DNA of 8,203 nucleotides from an uncultured Oxalobacteraceae bacterium (GCA_946478765.1 CAMLDH010000163.1:1-8203), one strand, 5' to 3'; counted from the stretch's first letter, positions 1-6,184 are shown. Notes: generated by a model not told the origin, from the sequence alone. Numbers and translations are program-made.

Positions 1-126
1 GTGCGCGCATACAGCCTGCATGCGAACTGCTATATCGCCAAGCCGGTCGATTTTGCGCAATTCAACAAGATTGTGCGATCTATCAAGGAATTTTGGCTCA
101 GCATTGTGACGTTACCACCCAAGTGA
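1..126 (+). CDS. Response regulator receiver protein, CheY/Rcp1-like (3' end only)
   Basis: The frame is open from base 1 and ends in TGA at 124-126, giving 41 C-terminal residues. The fragment contains AKPVDFAQF followed by an FWLSIVTLPP tail. The KP after a hydrophobic stretch is the conserved switch lysine-proline of receiver domains. The 'FWLxIVTLPP' ending is typical of short stand-alone receivers of the Rcp1 type that partner phytochrome-like or hybrid histidine kinases. It would receive a phosphoryl group in the cytoplasm and act through protein contacts, having no visible output domain. The phosphoacceptor aspartate and the start lie outside the window. A second receiver-domain gene follows at 933, so both may belong to one signalling cluster. 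Family assignment is fairly sure; the partner kinase is unknown. Confidence 0.72.
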   Translation: MRAYSLHANCYIAKPVDFAQFNKIVRSIKEFWLSIVTLPPK

Positions 127-288
127 TGATCGAATCCCGCAATTTTCTTTGGTCGACCTGCTGTTCCTGGATGTCCCTGCACGCAACATGGCAAGCGGCT
201 CAGGGAACTCCGTACGGTATACGGAATCTTCCTACAACGGTTCAGTGCAGGCTTGCATATGAATGGCAGCTTGGATATGAATAGCAAG
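127..288. other. Spacer between receiver gene and maltoporin remnant
   Basis: No convincing gene is seen in these 162 bases. They contain CCGTACGG (210-217), a perfect 8-base palindrome, followed by TATACGG. An open frame from 93 in another phase and one on the minus strand have no recognisable protein features. No strong ribosome-binding site precedes the TTG (253) or the ATGs (277, 289) of the following remnant. I see no clear terminator after the receiver gene. Confidence 0.4.
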
Positions 289-786
289 ATGGATGCCACT
301 AAGAAAAGTTCTTTCTTCGGAAGAATCGTGTTGTCGGTTGCTGCTATTTTGGGGGTGGTTATCGGCAATGCGTGGGCCAGCGATGCGAAAGACCGATGGG
401 GCAATGAATGCGATTTCGACGCGAAGTCCGCTACCCCAAGGAATTCGCCCAGTCTTCCGACGGCGCCAGCTTCGTCGCTACCGCGATGGCTGCGGCCTAT
501 CATGCAACTCTCGGGATCGGCGATAGTGGACATGTACTCGACTTCAAATATGTCGCGATGGACGGTAGCGGCGCCGGCATCGACGGTGTTCCCAGGGGGG
601 GAATTCAGTTCGAACGGCACGCTCAAGTTCGACGCGACTGTGACTCGCGCGGATTCTTCTGCAAGCAACGGGCGTGGCGGTTGGGGGCTGTCGGTGACCT
701 ACAAGCAGAATAAGCTCGTGGGCGGTGAAAATGCATTGGCGCTGCAATACGGTATTGGTCCCATGCTGAGTGAAAGCTGGGTGTAG
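289..786 (+). pseudogene. Decayed maltoporin (LamB)-like outer membrane porin
   Basis: Pieces resembling LamB occur in the right order but in different frames. Frame 1 gives a signal peptide (KK, then IVLSVAAILGVVIG, then AWA-S) and RWGNECD, matching LamB RLGNECE. Frame 3 (about 432-590) gives KEFAQSSDGASFVATAMAAAY and GHVLDFKYVAMDGSGAGID, the counterpart of LamB HMIDFYYWDISGPGAGLEN. Frame 1 resumes after a run of seven Gs (595-601) with GTLKFDATVTRA and GGWGLSVTYKQNKLVGGENALALQYG, matching LamB GTLELGVDYGRA and the later KGFNKFVVQYAT strand. One base is missing between about 418 and 435, and one G is extra in the tract. Large blocks between these pieces and the whole C-terminal half are absent (about 165 residues against about 420), so it cannot form an 18-stranded barrel. 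Frame 1 stays open, so a short secreted peptide remains possible. LamB identity is from recalled sequence. Confidence 0.6.
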
Positions 787-932
787 ATCGCGGATTGCTT
801 TTCGCCAAATCGGCCATTTCTCACCAGCCGCCACGTGCATCCATACTGTCATATCGCCGGTGCAACCGATTTTAAGATCGTGTGACTTGTTGAGGACTTT
901 TGTCGCATCAGACACTATCCCAAAATAATGTG
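787..932. other. Leader region of the GGDEF-EAL gene
   Basis: These 146 bases lie between the maltoporin remnant and the c-di-GMP gene. TGAGGA at 891-896 is the only Shine-Dalgarno-like stretch. It is 3 bases from a TTG at 900 and far from the ATG at 933, so it does not settle the start. No -35/-10 pair is convincing. Confidence 0.35.
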
Positions 933-2741
933 ATGAACGATATCCGAATCAAGATCATGTTGATTGAAGATAGCCCCGGCGACGCGCGGTTGATCGAGCA
1001 TATGCTGGCGCAGGCGCAAGGATTGGCATTCGAATTGACCTGGTTCGACAACCTCACCGATGGGGTTGCATATCTGCAAACCAAACCGACGGATGTGCTG
1101 TTGCTCGATCTGGGGCTGCCGGAAAGCACTGGATTGGCTACCTTGCAAAGATTGTTGGCACGCGTGCCGACAGTGCCGACACTTGTCGTGTTGAGCGGCC
1201 TGAGCGATGAGAATATTGCCGTTCAGGCTGTGCAGTGCGGTGCGCAGGACTACCTGGTCAAAGGACAGGTGGACACTCCCCTATTGGTGCGCGCGATTCG
1301 TTACGCTATCGAGCGCAGCCAAGCCAAGCAAGCGTTGCGGCAGGCGTATGACGAATTGGAGCACCGTGTCGTGGAGCGCACGGCTGAATTGGCGAACACG
1401 ATCAAGGCCTTGCATGCGGAAATCGCGGAACGCAAGCAAGCGGAAGAGCGCATCCGCTACATGGCGCACTATGATGCGCTGACCGGGTTGCCCAACCGCG
1501 AACTATTGCAGGACCGCATAACGCAGGCGATCGCGTACGCCCACCGTAATTACACGCAGGTGGCGGTGCTCTTTGTTGACCTCGATTATTTCAAACATAT
1601 CAACGATTCACTGGGACACAAGATCGGCGATCATCTTCTGCAAATGGTTGCGGGGCGCTTGCAGGAATGTCTGCGTGAAGGAGATAGCGTCGCCCGCCCC
1701 GGCGGGGATGAGTACGTGTTATGCCTTCCCTTGCTGACAGGCGTTGGCGACGCGGCTCTCGTGGCGCAAAGGGCGCTGGACACCGTGGACCAGCCTTTCG
1801 TCGTGGAAGGAAACGAATTGCATGCAAGCGCCAGCATCGGCATCAGTATCTACCCGAACGATGGCGCAGATGTCGGAACCTTGATGCGCGCTGCCGACAC
1901 GGCAATGAATCATGCCAAGGAACGCGGGCGGGGAAACTACCAGTTTTTCACGCAAGCACTCAACAATGCGGCGCAGCAGAGGCTGGCCTTGGAAAGCAAA
2001 TTGCGGCAGGCATTGGCGAAAGACGAATTCGAATTGCACTATCAGCCGCAGGTGGACATGGCGAGCGGCGCCATATTCTCAGGCGAAGCCTTGCTGCGCT
2101 GGCGCCAGCCGGGAAAAGCGCCGATTTCATGCGGCGGCCTCATTTCCATCGCTGAAGAAACCGGCTTGATACTGTCCATTGGCGAGTGGGTATTGCGCAA
2201 GGCGTGCCGCCAGCTCAAGCAATGGCAAGATGCCGGCCATCCGGAATTGCGCATCGCGGTCAATCTGTCGCCGCGCCAGTTTTACCAGCCGCACTTCCTC
2301 GACATGATCGTAGATATCCTTGATGAAACGGGATTGGCTGCGACCACGCTTGACCTGGAAATCACCGAGGGCCTCCTGCTGCAACGCAACGATGATATTG
2401 TCGACATGCTGAATCAGCTCAGTGGCATGGGGATACAACTGTCGGTGGATGATTTCGGGACCGGATATTCCAGCCTCGCGTATTTGCAGCGCTTCCCCGT
2501 GCATGCGCTCAAGATCGACCAGTCGTTTGTACGCGACATCGGCCGTGACCGGAATGCCACCGCACTGGTCACGGCGATCATCGCCATGGCGAACAGCCTG
2601 CACATGAAGGTGCTGGCGGAAGGCGTGGAAACCACGCAGCAGATTGCCTTCCTGATGTCGCATGGCTGCTCTTCCGCGCAAGGATTCTATTACAGCGAAG
2701 CGGTGACGGCAGAGGCATTTTTCAAGTTGCTGGACAAATAA
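933..2741 (+). CDS. Response regulator with GGDEF and EAL domains (c-di-GMP turnover)
   Basis: Cytoplasmic signalling protein, 602 residues from ATG 933. A TTG at 900, 3 bases after TGAGGA, would add 11 residues; the start is unsettled. Receiver domain (about 5-127) has the acidic pair in LIEDSPGDARL, phosphoacceptor D59 (LLLDLGLP), S88 and K110. A charged coiled-coil linker (about 130-178, AELANTIKALHAEIAERKQAEE) follows. The diguanylate cyclase domain (about 180-340) has the product-binding RxxD (248-251) and the signature GGDEY (257-261), with Tyr for the usual Phe. The EAL domain (about 355-600) keeps E385 (EALLRW), N444, E476, E479 (EITE), D506-D507 (DDFGTGYSSL), K527, E563 (EGVET) and Q583. 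The phosphodiesterase therefore looks intact; cyclase activity is uncertain. Phosphorylation of D59 presumably switches output. It follows another receiver gene and converges with the phosphatase gene across a palindrome. Confidence 0.93.
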   Translation: MNDIRIKIMLIEDSPGDARLIEHMLAQAQGLAFELTWFDNLTDGVAYLQTKPTDVLLLDLGLPESTGLATLQRLLARVPTVPTLVVLSGLSDENIAVQAVQCGAQDYLVKGQVDTPLLVRAIRYAIERSQAKQALRQAYDELEHRVVERTAELANTIKALHAEIAERKQAEERIRYMAHYDALTGLPNRELLQDRITQAIAYAHRNYTQVAVLFVDLDYFKHINDSLGHKIGDHLLQMVAGRLQECLREGDSVARPGGDEYVLCLPLLTGVGDAALVAQRALDTVDQPFVVEGNELHASASIGISIYPNDGADVGTLMRAADTAMNHAKERGRGNYQFFTQALNNAAQQRLALESKLRQALAKDEFELHYQPQVDMASGAIFSGEALLRWRQPGKAPISCGGLISIAEETGLILSIGEWVLRKACRQLKQWQDAGHPELRIAVNLSPRQFYQPHFLDMIVDILDETGLAATTLDLEITEGLLLQRNDDIVDMLNQLSGMGIQLSVDDFGTGYSSLAYLQRFPVHALKIDQSFVRDIGRDRNATALVTAIIAMANSLHMKVLAEGVETTQQIAFLMSHGCSSAQGFYYSEAVTAEAFFKLLDK

Positions 2742-2763
2742 GGAAACAAGAAATGACTTAGGA

Positions 2764-2915
2764 CCCGCGCAGCAATAAGTTAGGCAATTTTGCTGGCCGT
2801 ACCGGGCGCACTGCCGCGTTGTCCGCCGCTAGCAGTGCTCGCACTGCGTCGCGCCGTACGCCTTGCATTGCATCCCGCTACGGCCGCCAAATTACCTAAC
2901 TTATTGCTGCGCGGG
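2764..2915. repeat. 152-bp imperfect palindrome with 27-bp terminal inverted repeats
   Basis: The left arm 2764-2790 begins CCCGCGCAGCAATAAG. It is the reverse complement of the right arm 2889-2915 at 26 of 27 positions (only C2785 against A2894 fails). Complementarity continues inward in blocks: GGCCGTA (2795-2801) with TACGGCC (2879-2885), CGGG (2803-2806) with CCCG (2874-2877), and GCGT (2816-2819) with ACGC (2858-2861). It ends in GCAGTGC (2832-2838) and GCACTGC (2841-2847) around a two-base centre. The outer arms and the inner hairpin share the same axis, 2839.5. The element fills the space between two convergent 3' ends. It could be a MITE-like or other intergenic mobile repeat, and the transcribed hairpin could end transcription from both sides, though no T-run follows it. 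No clear target-site duplication is seen. Confidence 0.85.
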
Positions 2916-2933
2916 CCCTTATTGCTGCGCGGG
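2900..2933 (-). repeat. Two direct copies of a 16-mer overlapping the phosphatase stop codon
   Basis: On the minus strand CCCGCGCAGCAATAAG occurs at 2918-2933 and again at 2900-2915, an 18-base period. A third copy lies in opposite orientation at 2764-2779. The first minus-strand copy encodes the last four residues (PAQQ) and the TAA stop of the phosphatase gene. The other two are the ends of the adjoining palindrome. Confidence 0.9.
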
Positions 2934-3629
2934 ATCTCGGTCTGGATGCGCACCGGCCGCACCTCGATAGCGCCGAATCAAATGCAGAATATCCAGCGGG
3001 GCGCTAACCAGTTCATCCGCGCCCCACGTTTCCGGCTCCGCATGACCGCAATAGCCCCACGCCGCCGCAATGGTCGACATGCCCGCCGCACGACCGGCCT
3101 GCATGTCGCGCAAATCGTCGCCGACATACCAGCAATCCTGCGGCGCCAATCCAAGGCGACGCACGGCTTCCAGCAATGGCGCCGGATGCGGTTTTGCATG
3201 CGCTGTCGTGTCGCCGGAGATGACGCACGCTGCGTCGTGCAAACCACCGATCTGCTGCACCAAGGGGACGGTGAAACACGCGGCCTTGTTGGTCACGATG
3301 CCCCACAGCAAATCGTAGTCACGCAGGCCGACCAGCAACGCCGGGATGCCATCGAACAAACGACTCTCCACCGCAAGCGCTTCAGCATAATTTGCAAGAA
3401 AGCCGACGCGCAAATCTTCGTAGCCTTCTTCCCCCGGCTTGAGTCCGAATGCGGCGCCGATCAAGCCGCGTGCGCCGGCCGAGGCGAACGGGCGCAGTAA
3501 TGCGTACGGTGTCGGCGCCAAGTCGCGTGCCGCACGCAATCGGTTCAACGCGCCGGCCAAATCGGGTGCGGTATCGGCGAGTGTGCCGTCGAGGTCGAAC
3601 AAGATGGCGCGCGGTCTGGTCAGGGGCAT
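2919..3629 (-). CDS. gph: HAD-superfamily phosphatase, Gph/MupP type
   Basis: Cytoplasmic phosphomonoesterase of 236 residues. HAD motifs are complete: motif I FDLDGTLADT (nucleophile D12, acid/base D14), motif II T113 (GIVTNK), motif III K146 (AKPHP), motif IV GDD with D171 and D172 (YVGDDLRDMQAGRAAG). The helical cap (about 20-90) is the small type of phosphoglycolate phosphatases. Such genes are commonly called gph (2-phosphoglycolate phosphatase 2). However, position directly downstream of ubiG and the SAGARGLIGAAFGL and ESRLFDGIP segments fit MupP, the MurNAc-6-phosphate phosphatase of peptidoglycan recycling in Pseudomonas. I consider MupP at least as likely as true phosphoglycolate phosphatase. 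It is probably co-transcribed with ubiG (78-base gap). No clear Shine-Dalgarno precedes ATG 3629. The last four codons and stop lie in a repeated 16-mer shared with the adjacent palindrome. Confidence 0.9.
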   Translation of the reverse strand: MPLTRPRAILFDLDGTLADTAPDLAGALNRLRAARDLAPTPYALLRPFASAGARGLIGAAFGLKPGEEGYEDLRVGFLANYAEALAVESRLFDGIPALLVGLRDYDLLWGIVTNKAACFTVPLVQQIGGLHDAACVISGDTTAHAKPHPAPLLEAVRRLGLAPQDCWYVGDDLRDMQAGRAAGMSTIAAAWGYCGHAEPETWGADELVSAPLDILHLIRRYRGAAGAHPDRDPAQQ

Positions 3630-3707
3630 GTGATTGTTGGCTTGATGATTTTGCCGGCAAGCCTCGCAACAAGAATGCCGCTGCGAGACCTGCCGTGCTG
3701 GATGAGT

Positions 3708-4403
3708 TCAGATGGCGCGCGTGCAGGCAACCAGGTAATTGACGCTGGTATCCTGATTCAGCGAATAAATTTTCGTGAGCGGGTTGTAACCCATGCCCTT
3801 CAGCATGTCGACGGTCATGCCGGCATTGCGGATGAATTGCGACAATTCGGCGGGCGTGATGAACTTTGCATAATCATGCGTGCCCTTCGGCAGCAGGCGC
3901 AGCAAATACTCCGCGCCAATGACCGCGAACAAATACGACTTCGGGTTGCGGTTCAGTGTCGAGAAAAATACATGGCCGCCGGGTTTGACCAGCGTCGCGC
4001 AGGCTTGCACGACGGCGGCAGGATCGGGCACGTGTTCCAGCATTTCCATGCAGGTCACGACATCGTAGCGCCCCGGCTCGCGCGCTGCCAAGTCTTCCGC
4101 AGCCACCATCTCATAGCGCACCTGCACACCCGATTCCAGGCTATGCAGGTCGGCGATCTTCAACGCCTTTTCGGACAGATCGATGCCGGTAACATTGGCC
4201 CCCTTTTTTGCCATCGATTCGGCCAGGATACCGCCGCCGCAGCCGATGTCGGCCACGGTCTTGCCGGCGAGCGGCACGCGCGCATTGATCCACTCCAGCC
4301 GCAGCGGATTGATTTCATGTAGCGGACGGAACTCGGAAGTGGGATCCCACCAACGGTGGGCCAGGTCGCTGAATTTTTGCAGTTCTAATGGATCGGCATT
4401 CAT
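3708..4403 (-). CDS. ubiG: Ubiquinone biosynthesis O-methyltransferase UbiG
   Basis: SAM-dependent methyltransferase of 231 residues that carries out both O-methylations in ubiquinone synthesis: 2-polyprenyl-6-hydroxyphenol and 3-demethylubiquinol. It works at the inner face of the cytoplasmic membrane in the Ubi complex. The N-terminus [29 protein letters not shown] is diagnostic of UbiG. SAM-binding motif I is VADIGCGGG (50-58), with the acidic GIDLSEKAL after it. LEHVPDP and the [29 protein letters not shown] region match the family's membrane-contact segment. Length is normal (about 230-240). An in-frame start at 4475 would add 24 residues translated through the upstream terminator, so ATG 4403 is preferred although no strong Shine-Dalgarno is visible. 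The phosphatase gene follows 78 bases downstream. The upstream gene's terminator ends 28 bases before this start. Confidence 0.96.
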   Translation of the reverse strand: MNADPLELQKFSDLAHRWWDPTSEFRPLHEINPLRLEWINARVPLAGKTVADIGCGGGILAESMAKKGANVTGIDLSEKALKIADLHSLESGVQVRYEMVAAEDLAAREPGRYDVVTCMEMLEHVPDPAAVVQACATLVKPGGHVFFSTLNRNPKSYLFAVIGAEYLLRLLPKGTHDYAKFITPAELSQFIRNAGMTVDMLKGMGYNPLTKIYSLNQDTSVNYLVACTRAI

Positions 4404-4431
4404 AGGACGAATGATAGCGGAAAGCGGGCAT

Positions 4432-4458
4432 AAAAAAACCCCGCAAGAGCGGGGTTTT
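4432..4458 (-). terminator. Rho-independent terminator of the downstream OmpA/RmpM-like gene
   Basis: On the minus strand AAAACCCCGC (4449-4458), loop TCTT (4445-4448), GCGGGGTTTT (4435-4444) and then further Ts to 4432. This is a 10-bp perfect stem with a run of seven Ts (4432-4438), beginning 17 bases after the stop codon of the 4476-5123 gene. It sits just upstream of ubiG, so ubiG needs readthrough or a promoter inside the end of the upstream gene. The plus-strand reading has only four Ts and is a weaker terminator. Confidence 0.9.
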
Positions 4459-4475
4459 GGATTTGCAGAAATCAA

Positions 4476-5123
4476 TTACTTGGTGCGGGTACCGACCACT
4501 TCGATTTCTACGCGGCGGTTCTTGGCGCGGCCGGCGGCAGTCTTGTTGTCGGCGATCGGCTGTTTCTCGCCTTTGCCTTCGGTGTAGACGCGGTTCGCTT
4601 CGATGCCTTTGGAAACCAGGTAGCCCTTGACTGCCTCAGCGCGGCGTACCGACAGTTTCTGGTTGTACGCATCGGCGCCGACGGAGTCGGTATGGCCAAC
4701 TGCGATCACCACTTCCAGATTCATGCCTTGCAGTTTCGATGCCAGATCGTCCAGTTTGGCCTTGCCGTCAGGTTTCAGCGTTGCTTTGTCGAAGTCGAAG
4801 AAAGTATCGGCAGCGAACGTCACTTTTTCAGAAACCGGGGCAGGGGCCGGTGCGGGAGCAGGGGCCGGTGCTGGTGCTGGTGCGGGAGCAGGCGGTGCGA
4901 CTTCCACTGCTTTTGCAACAACACCGTCGCAACCGACGACGGTTGCGTCAGCGGGAGTCCAGTAGCCGGTATGCACACACAGGCCAGCGCCGCTACGCAC
5001 GACGTCGCCGCGGACGTCCTGCGCGTAAGCGCCAGGTGGTGTTGCTTTACCGTTTTCCTGAGCAGATGCGGAAAATGCAACGACTGCGGACGCAGCGAAG
5101 ACGAGTTTTGCTAATTTATTCAT
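4476..5123 (-). CDS. ompA: OmpA/RmpM-family peptidoglycan-binding envelope protein, Ala-Pro linker
   Basis: Exported protein of 215 residues. The signal peptide is 1-21 (KLAKLVF, hydrophobic core, ASA-QE). A short N-terminal part has GLCVHTGYWTP and a second Cys (C49, C65), likely a disulfide. Then comes a linker of about nine Ala-Pro pairs (76-96, bases 4836-4898) and an OmpA C-terminal domain (about 101-215). D146 (GHTD) and R161 (SVRRAEAV) match OmpA D271 and R286, which bind diaminopimelate. There is no room for an eight-stranded barrel (E. coli OmpA is about 346 residues). The layout matches neisserial RmpM, which anchors porins to peptidoglycan. AGGAG at 5128-5132 sets the ATG start; a TTG at 5168 lacks such support. 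It has its own terminator. The paralogue at 5455-6138 lies upstream. The symbol follows common usage in this group. Confidence 0.92.
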   Translation of the reverse strand: MNKLAKLVFAASAVVAFSASAQENGKATPPGAYAQDVRGDVVRSGAGLCVHTGYWTPADATVVGCDGVVAKAVEVAPPAPAPAPAPAPAPAPAPAPVSEKVTFAADTFFDFDKATLKPDGKAKLDDLASKLQGMNLEVVIAVGHTDSVGADAYNQKLSVRRAEAVKGYLVSKGIEANRVYTEGKGEKQPIADNKTAAGRAKNRRVEIEVVGTRTK

Positions 5124-5454
5124 GTTTCTCCTCTCGGTTGAGATGTCCGCAGATAAACTGCGCACCAAATATTCACTACATTAAAAATAGACAACATTAG
5201 AAATTGGATAATACCACGGGCTATAACGCTCGCCGATGCTTCTTACTTATTGGTTGGCAACAAGCTAATTATTATTCATTTTGCCATAGGCCGTTACGGC
5301 CGCGGAGCTTGCCAAATCGTCCAGCATATGTTTTTGATGGATTGTCGTTTTTTTGCAACGAATTCTTATAAAAAACAGATTCGATCAAAAAAGTGCTGGA
5401 CAAGTTTGCAGTGTTTTTGGGTAACGTGCGTCAACTTGGGAGTGTGCCCATTCC
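5124..5454. other. 331-base A/T-rich region between the two OmpA/RmpM-like genes
   Basis: No gene is supported here. It must hold the 3' end region of the upstream paralogue and the promoter and leader of the downstream one. I see a small perfect hairpin GGCCG-TTA-CGGCC (5289-5301) and several A or T runs around 5340-5400. The hairpin is not followed by a T-run, so it is not a typical intrinsic terminator. Candidate minus-strand promoter hexamers upstream of 5123 are all weak, and I make no promoter call. A long leader open to small-RNA control would be normal for an OmpA gene but is inference. Confidence 0.5.
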
Positions 5455-6138
5455 TTATCGTGCGATGCCGCGTGCTTCGATCACGACCCGGCGATTGGGG
5501 GCGAGGCATTCGATCAGCTTCTTGTGCGCCAGTTTGTCGCCGCAAGATTTCACGGCCTGCATTTTGCTCATGCCCAGGGTGTCGATTGGCGTCGAGACAC
5601 CCTTGCCGGTCAGATAAGCGGCGACCGCTTCCGCCCGTTTGTCGGAGAGTTTTTGATTGTATTGTTGTGAGCCGAGACGATCGGTGTGACCGGTGACGAT
5701 AACGATATCGACTTTGCCGCAAGCCGCAAGCTGGCCGAGCACTTCACGGTCGATGCGCTTTTTTGCGGCTCCGGTCAATACCGATTGGTTGAACGCGAAA
5801 GTCTGATCGTTCTCCAGCGTGACGGCGAAGTCGCAGCGTTTCGGCGCGACCGGTGCAGCCGGCACGTGGGCGGCGACCGGAGGCGGCATGACAATCGCGG
5901 GCGCGGTCGGCTTGACAACCGGGGGCGTCAGTTCGCCATCGCAGCCCGGCACCGCATCGGTCGGTGTCCAGTAGTCGGTACGCCAGCACAGTCCGAACGG
6001 ACTGCGGGCAATGGTGCCGCGGCCGTCCTGCATGTAGGCGCTGGTGTCTGGGTTGGCTTGGATATTGGGCGCGGTTTGGGCGAGTGCGCCAGCAGTCGCT
6101 GCGCCAATGACGAGTCCGAGAGTCAGTTTGTTGAACAT
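5455..6138 (-). CDS. OmpA/RmpM-family envelope protein, cysteine-rich paralogue
   Basis: Exported protein of 227 residues with a signal peptide ending near ALA-Q (residue 20). AYMQDGRGTIARSPFGLCWRTDYWTP (two pieces of one conserved segment) and the second Cys (C51, C66) parallel the downstream paralogue. The linker (about 71-100) is Pro/Val/Ala rich instead of pure Ala-Pro. The OmpA domain has TFAFNQ, GHTDRLGSQQYNQKLSDKR with D153 and R168 matching the diaminopimelate-binding pair, and NRRVVIE. An extra segment carries C199 and C211 (SCGDKL, IECLAP), as in OmpA and RmpM; C102 and C140 are also present. Six cysteines suggest up to three periplasmic disulfides. No barrel domain fits. ATG 6138 is chosen because the signal peptide begins there; the longer frame to 6210 reads through the leader. 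It is divergent from gyrA. A 13-base tandem repeat covers its ribosome-binding region. Confidence 0.92.
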   Translation of the reverse strand: MFNKLTLGLVIGAATAGALAQTAPNIQANPDTSAYMQDGRGTIARSPFGLCWRTDYWTPTDAVPGCDGELTPPVVKPTAPAIVMPPPVAAHVPAAPVAPKRCDFAVTLENDQTFAFNQSVLTGAAKKRIDREVLGQLAACGKVDIVIVTGHTDRLGSQQYNQKLSDKRAEAVAAYLTGKGVSTPIDTLGMSKMQAVKSCGDKLAHKKLIECLAPNRRVVIEARGIAR

Positions 6139-6163
6139 TTGGTCTTCTCTTTTGGTCTTCTCT
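6138..6163 (-). repeat. 13-bp tandem duplication over the ribosome-binding region
   Basis: TTTGGTCTTCTCT is present twice in direct tandem on the plus strand (6138-6150 and 6151-6163). On the minus strand this reads AGAGAAGACCAAA twice, the last A being the first base of the ATG of the 5455-6138 gene. The GAGAAG in the near copy, 5 bases before the ATG, is the only Shine-Dalgarno-like sequence, so the site exists in two copies 13 bases apart. Confidence 0.9.
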
Positions 6164-6184
6164 AGTGAATATTTTGTGGCAAAA

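Noticed and set aside
30..668. Minus-strand open frame of 212 codons across the porin remnant
   Set aside because: Overlaps both the receiver gene end and the LamB-like pieces on the plus strand; no family features.
2753..2921. Target-site duplication flanking the palindrome
   Set aside because: ACTTA on the left and CCCTTA on the right are similar but not exact or equally placed, so I do not claim one.
2790..3500. Plus-strand open frame of 236 codons opposite the phosphatase
   Set aside because: It starts inside the palindrome and mirrors the phosphatase gene; arginine-rich shadow composition.
3652..3687. TTGCCGGCAA palindrome (3652-3661) and CTCGCA/TGCGAG pair (3663-3687) between ubiG and the phosphatase gene as a terminator
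   Set aside because: Short stems with no T-run on the minus strand; the two genes are more likely co-transcribed.
3630..4322. Plus-strand open frame of 230 codons opposite ubiG
   Set aside because: ubiG on the other strand has complete family motifs; this frame shows none and has no start signal.
4836..4898. Short GC-rich repeats resembling a CRISPR or minisatellite
   Set aside because: They encode the Ala-Pro linker in frame; there are no uniform repeats with unique spacers.
5167..6174. AAATATTCACTA at 5167-5178 and its reverse complement at 6163-6174, both upstream of the OmpA-like genes
   Set aside because: A shared A/T-rich 12-mer is expected by chance in a window this size, and the orientations relative to the genes are opposite.
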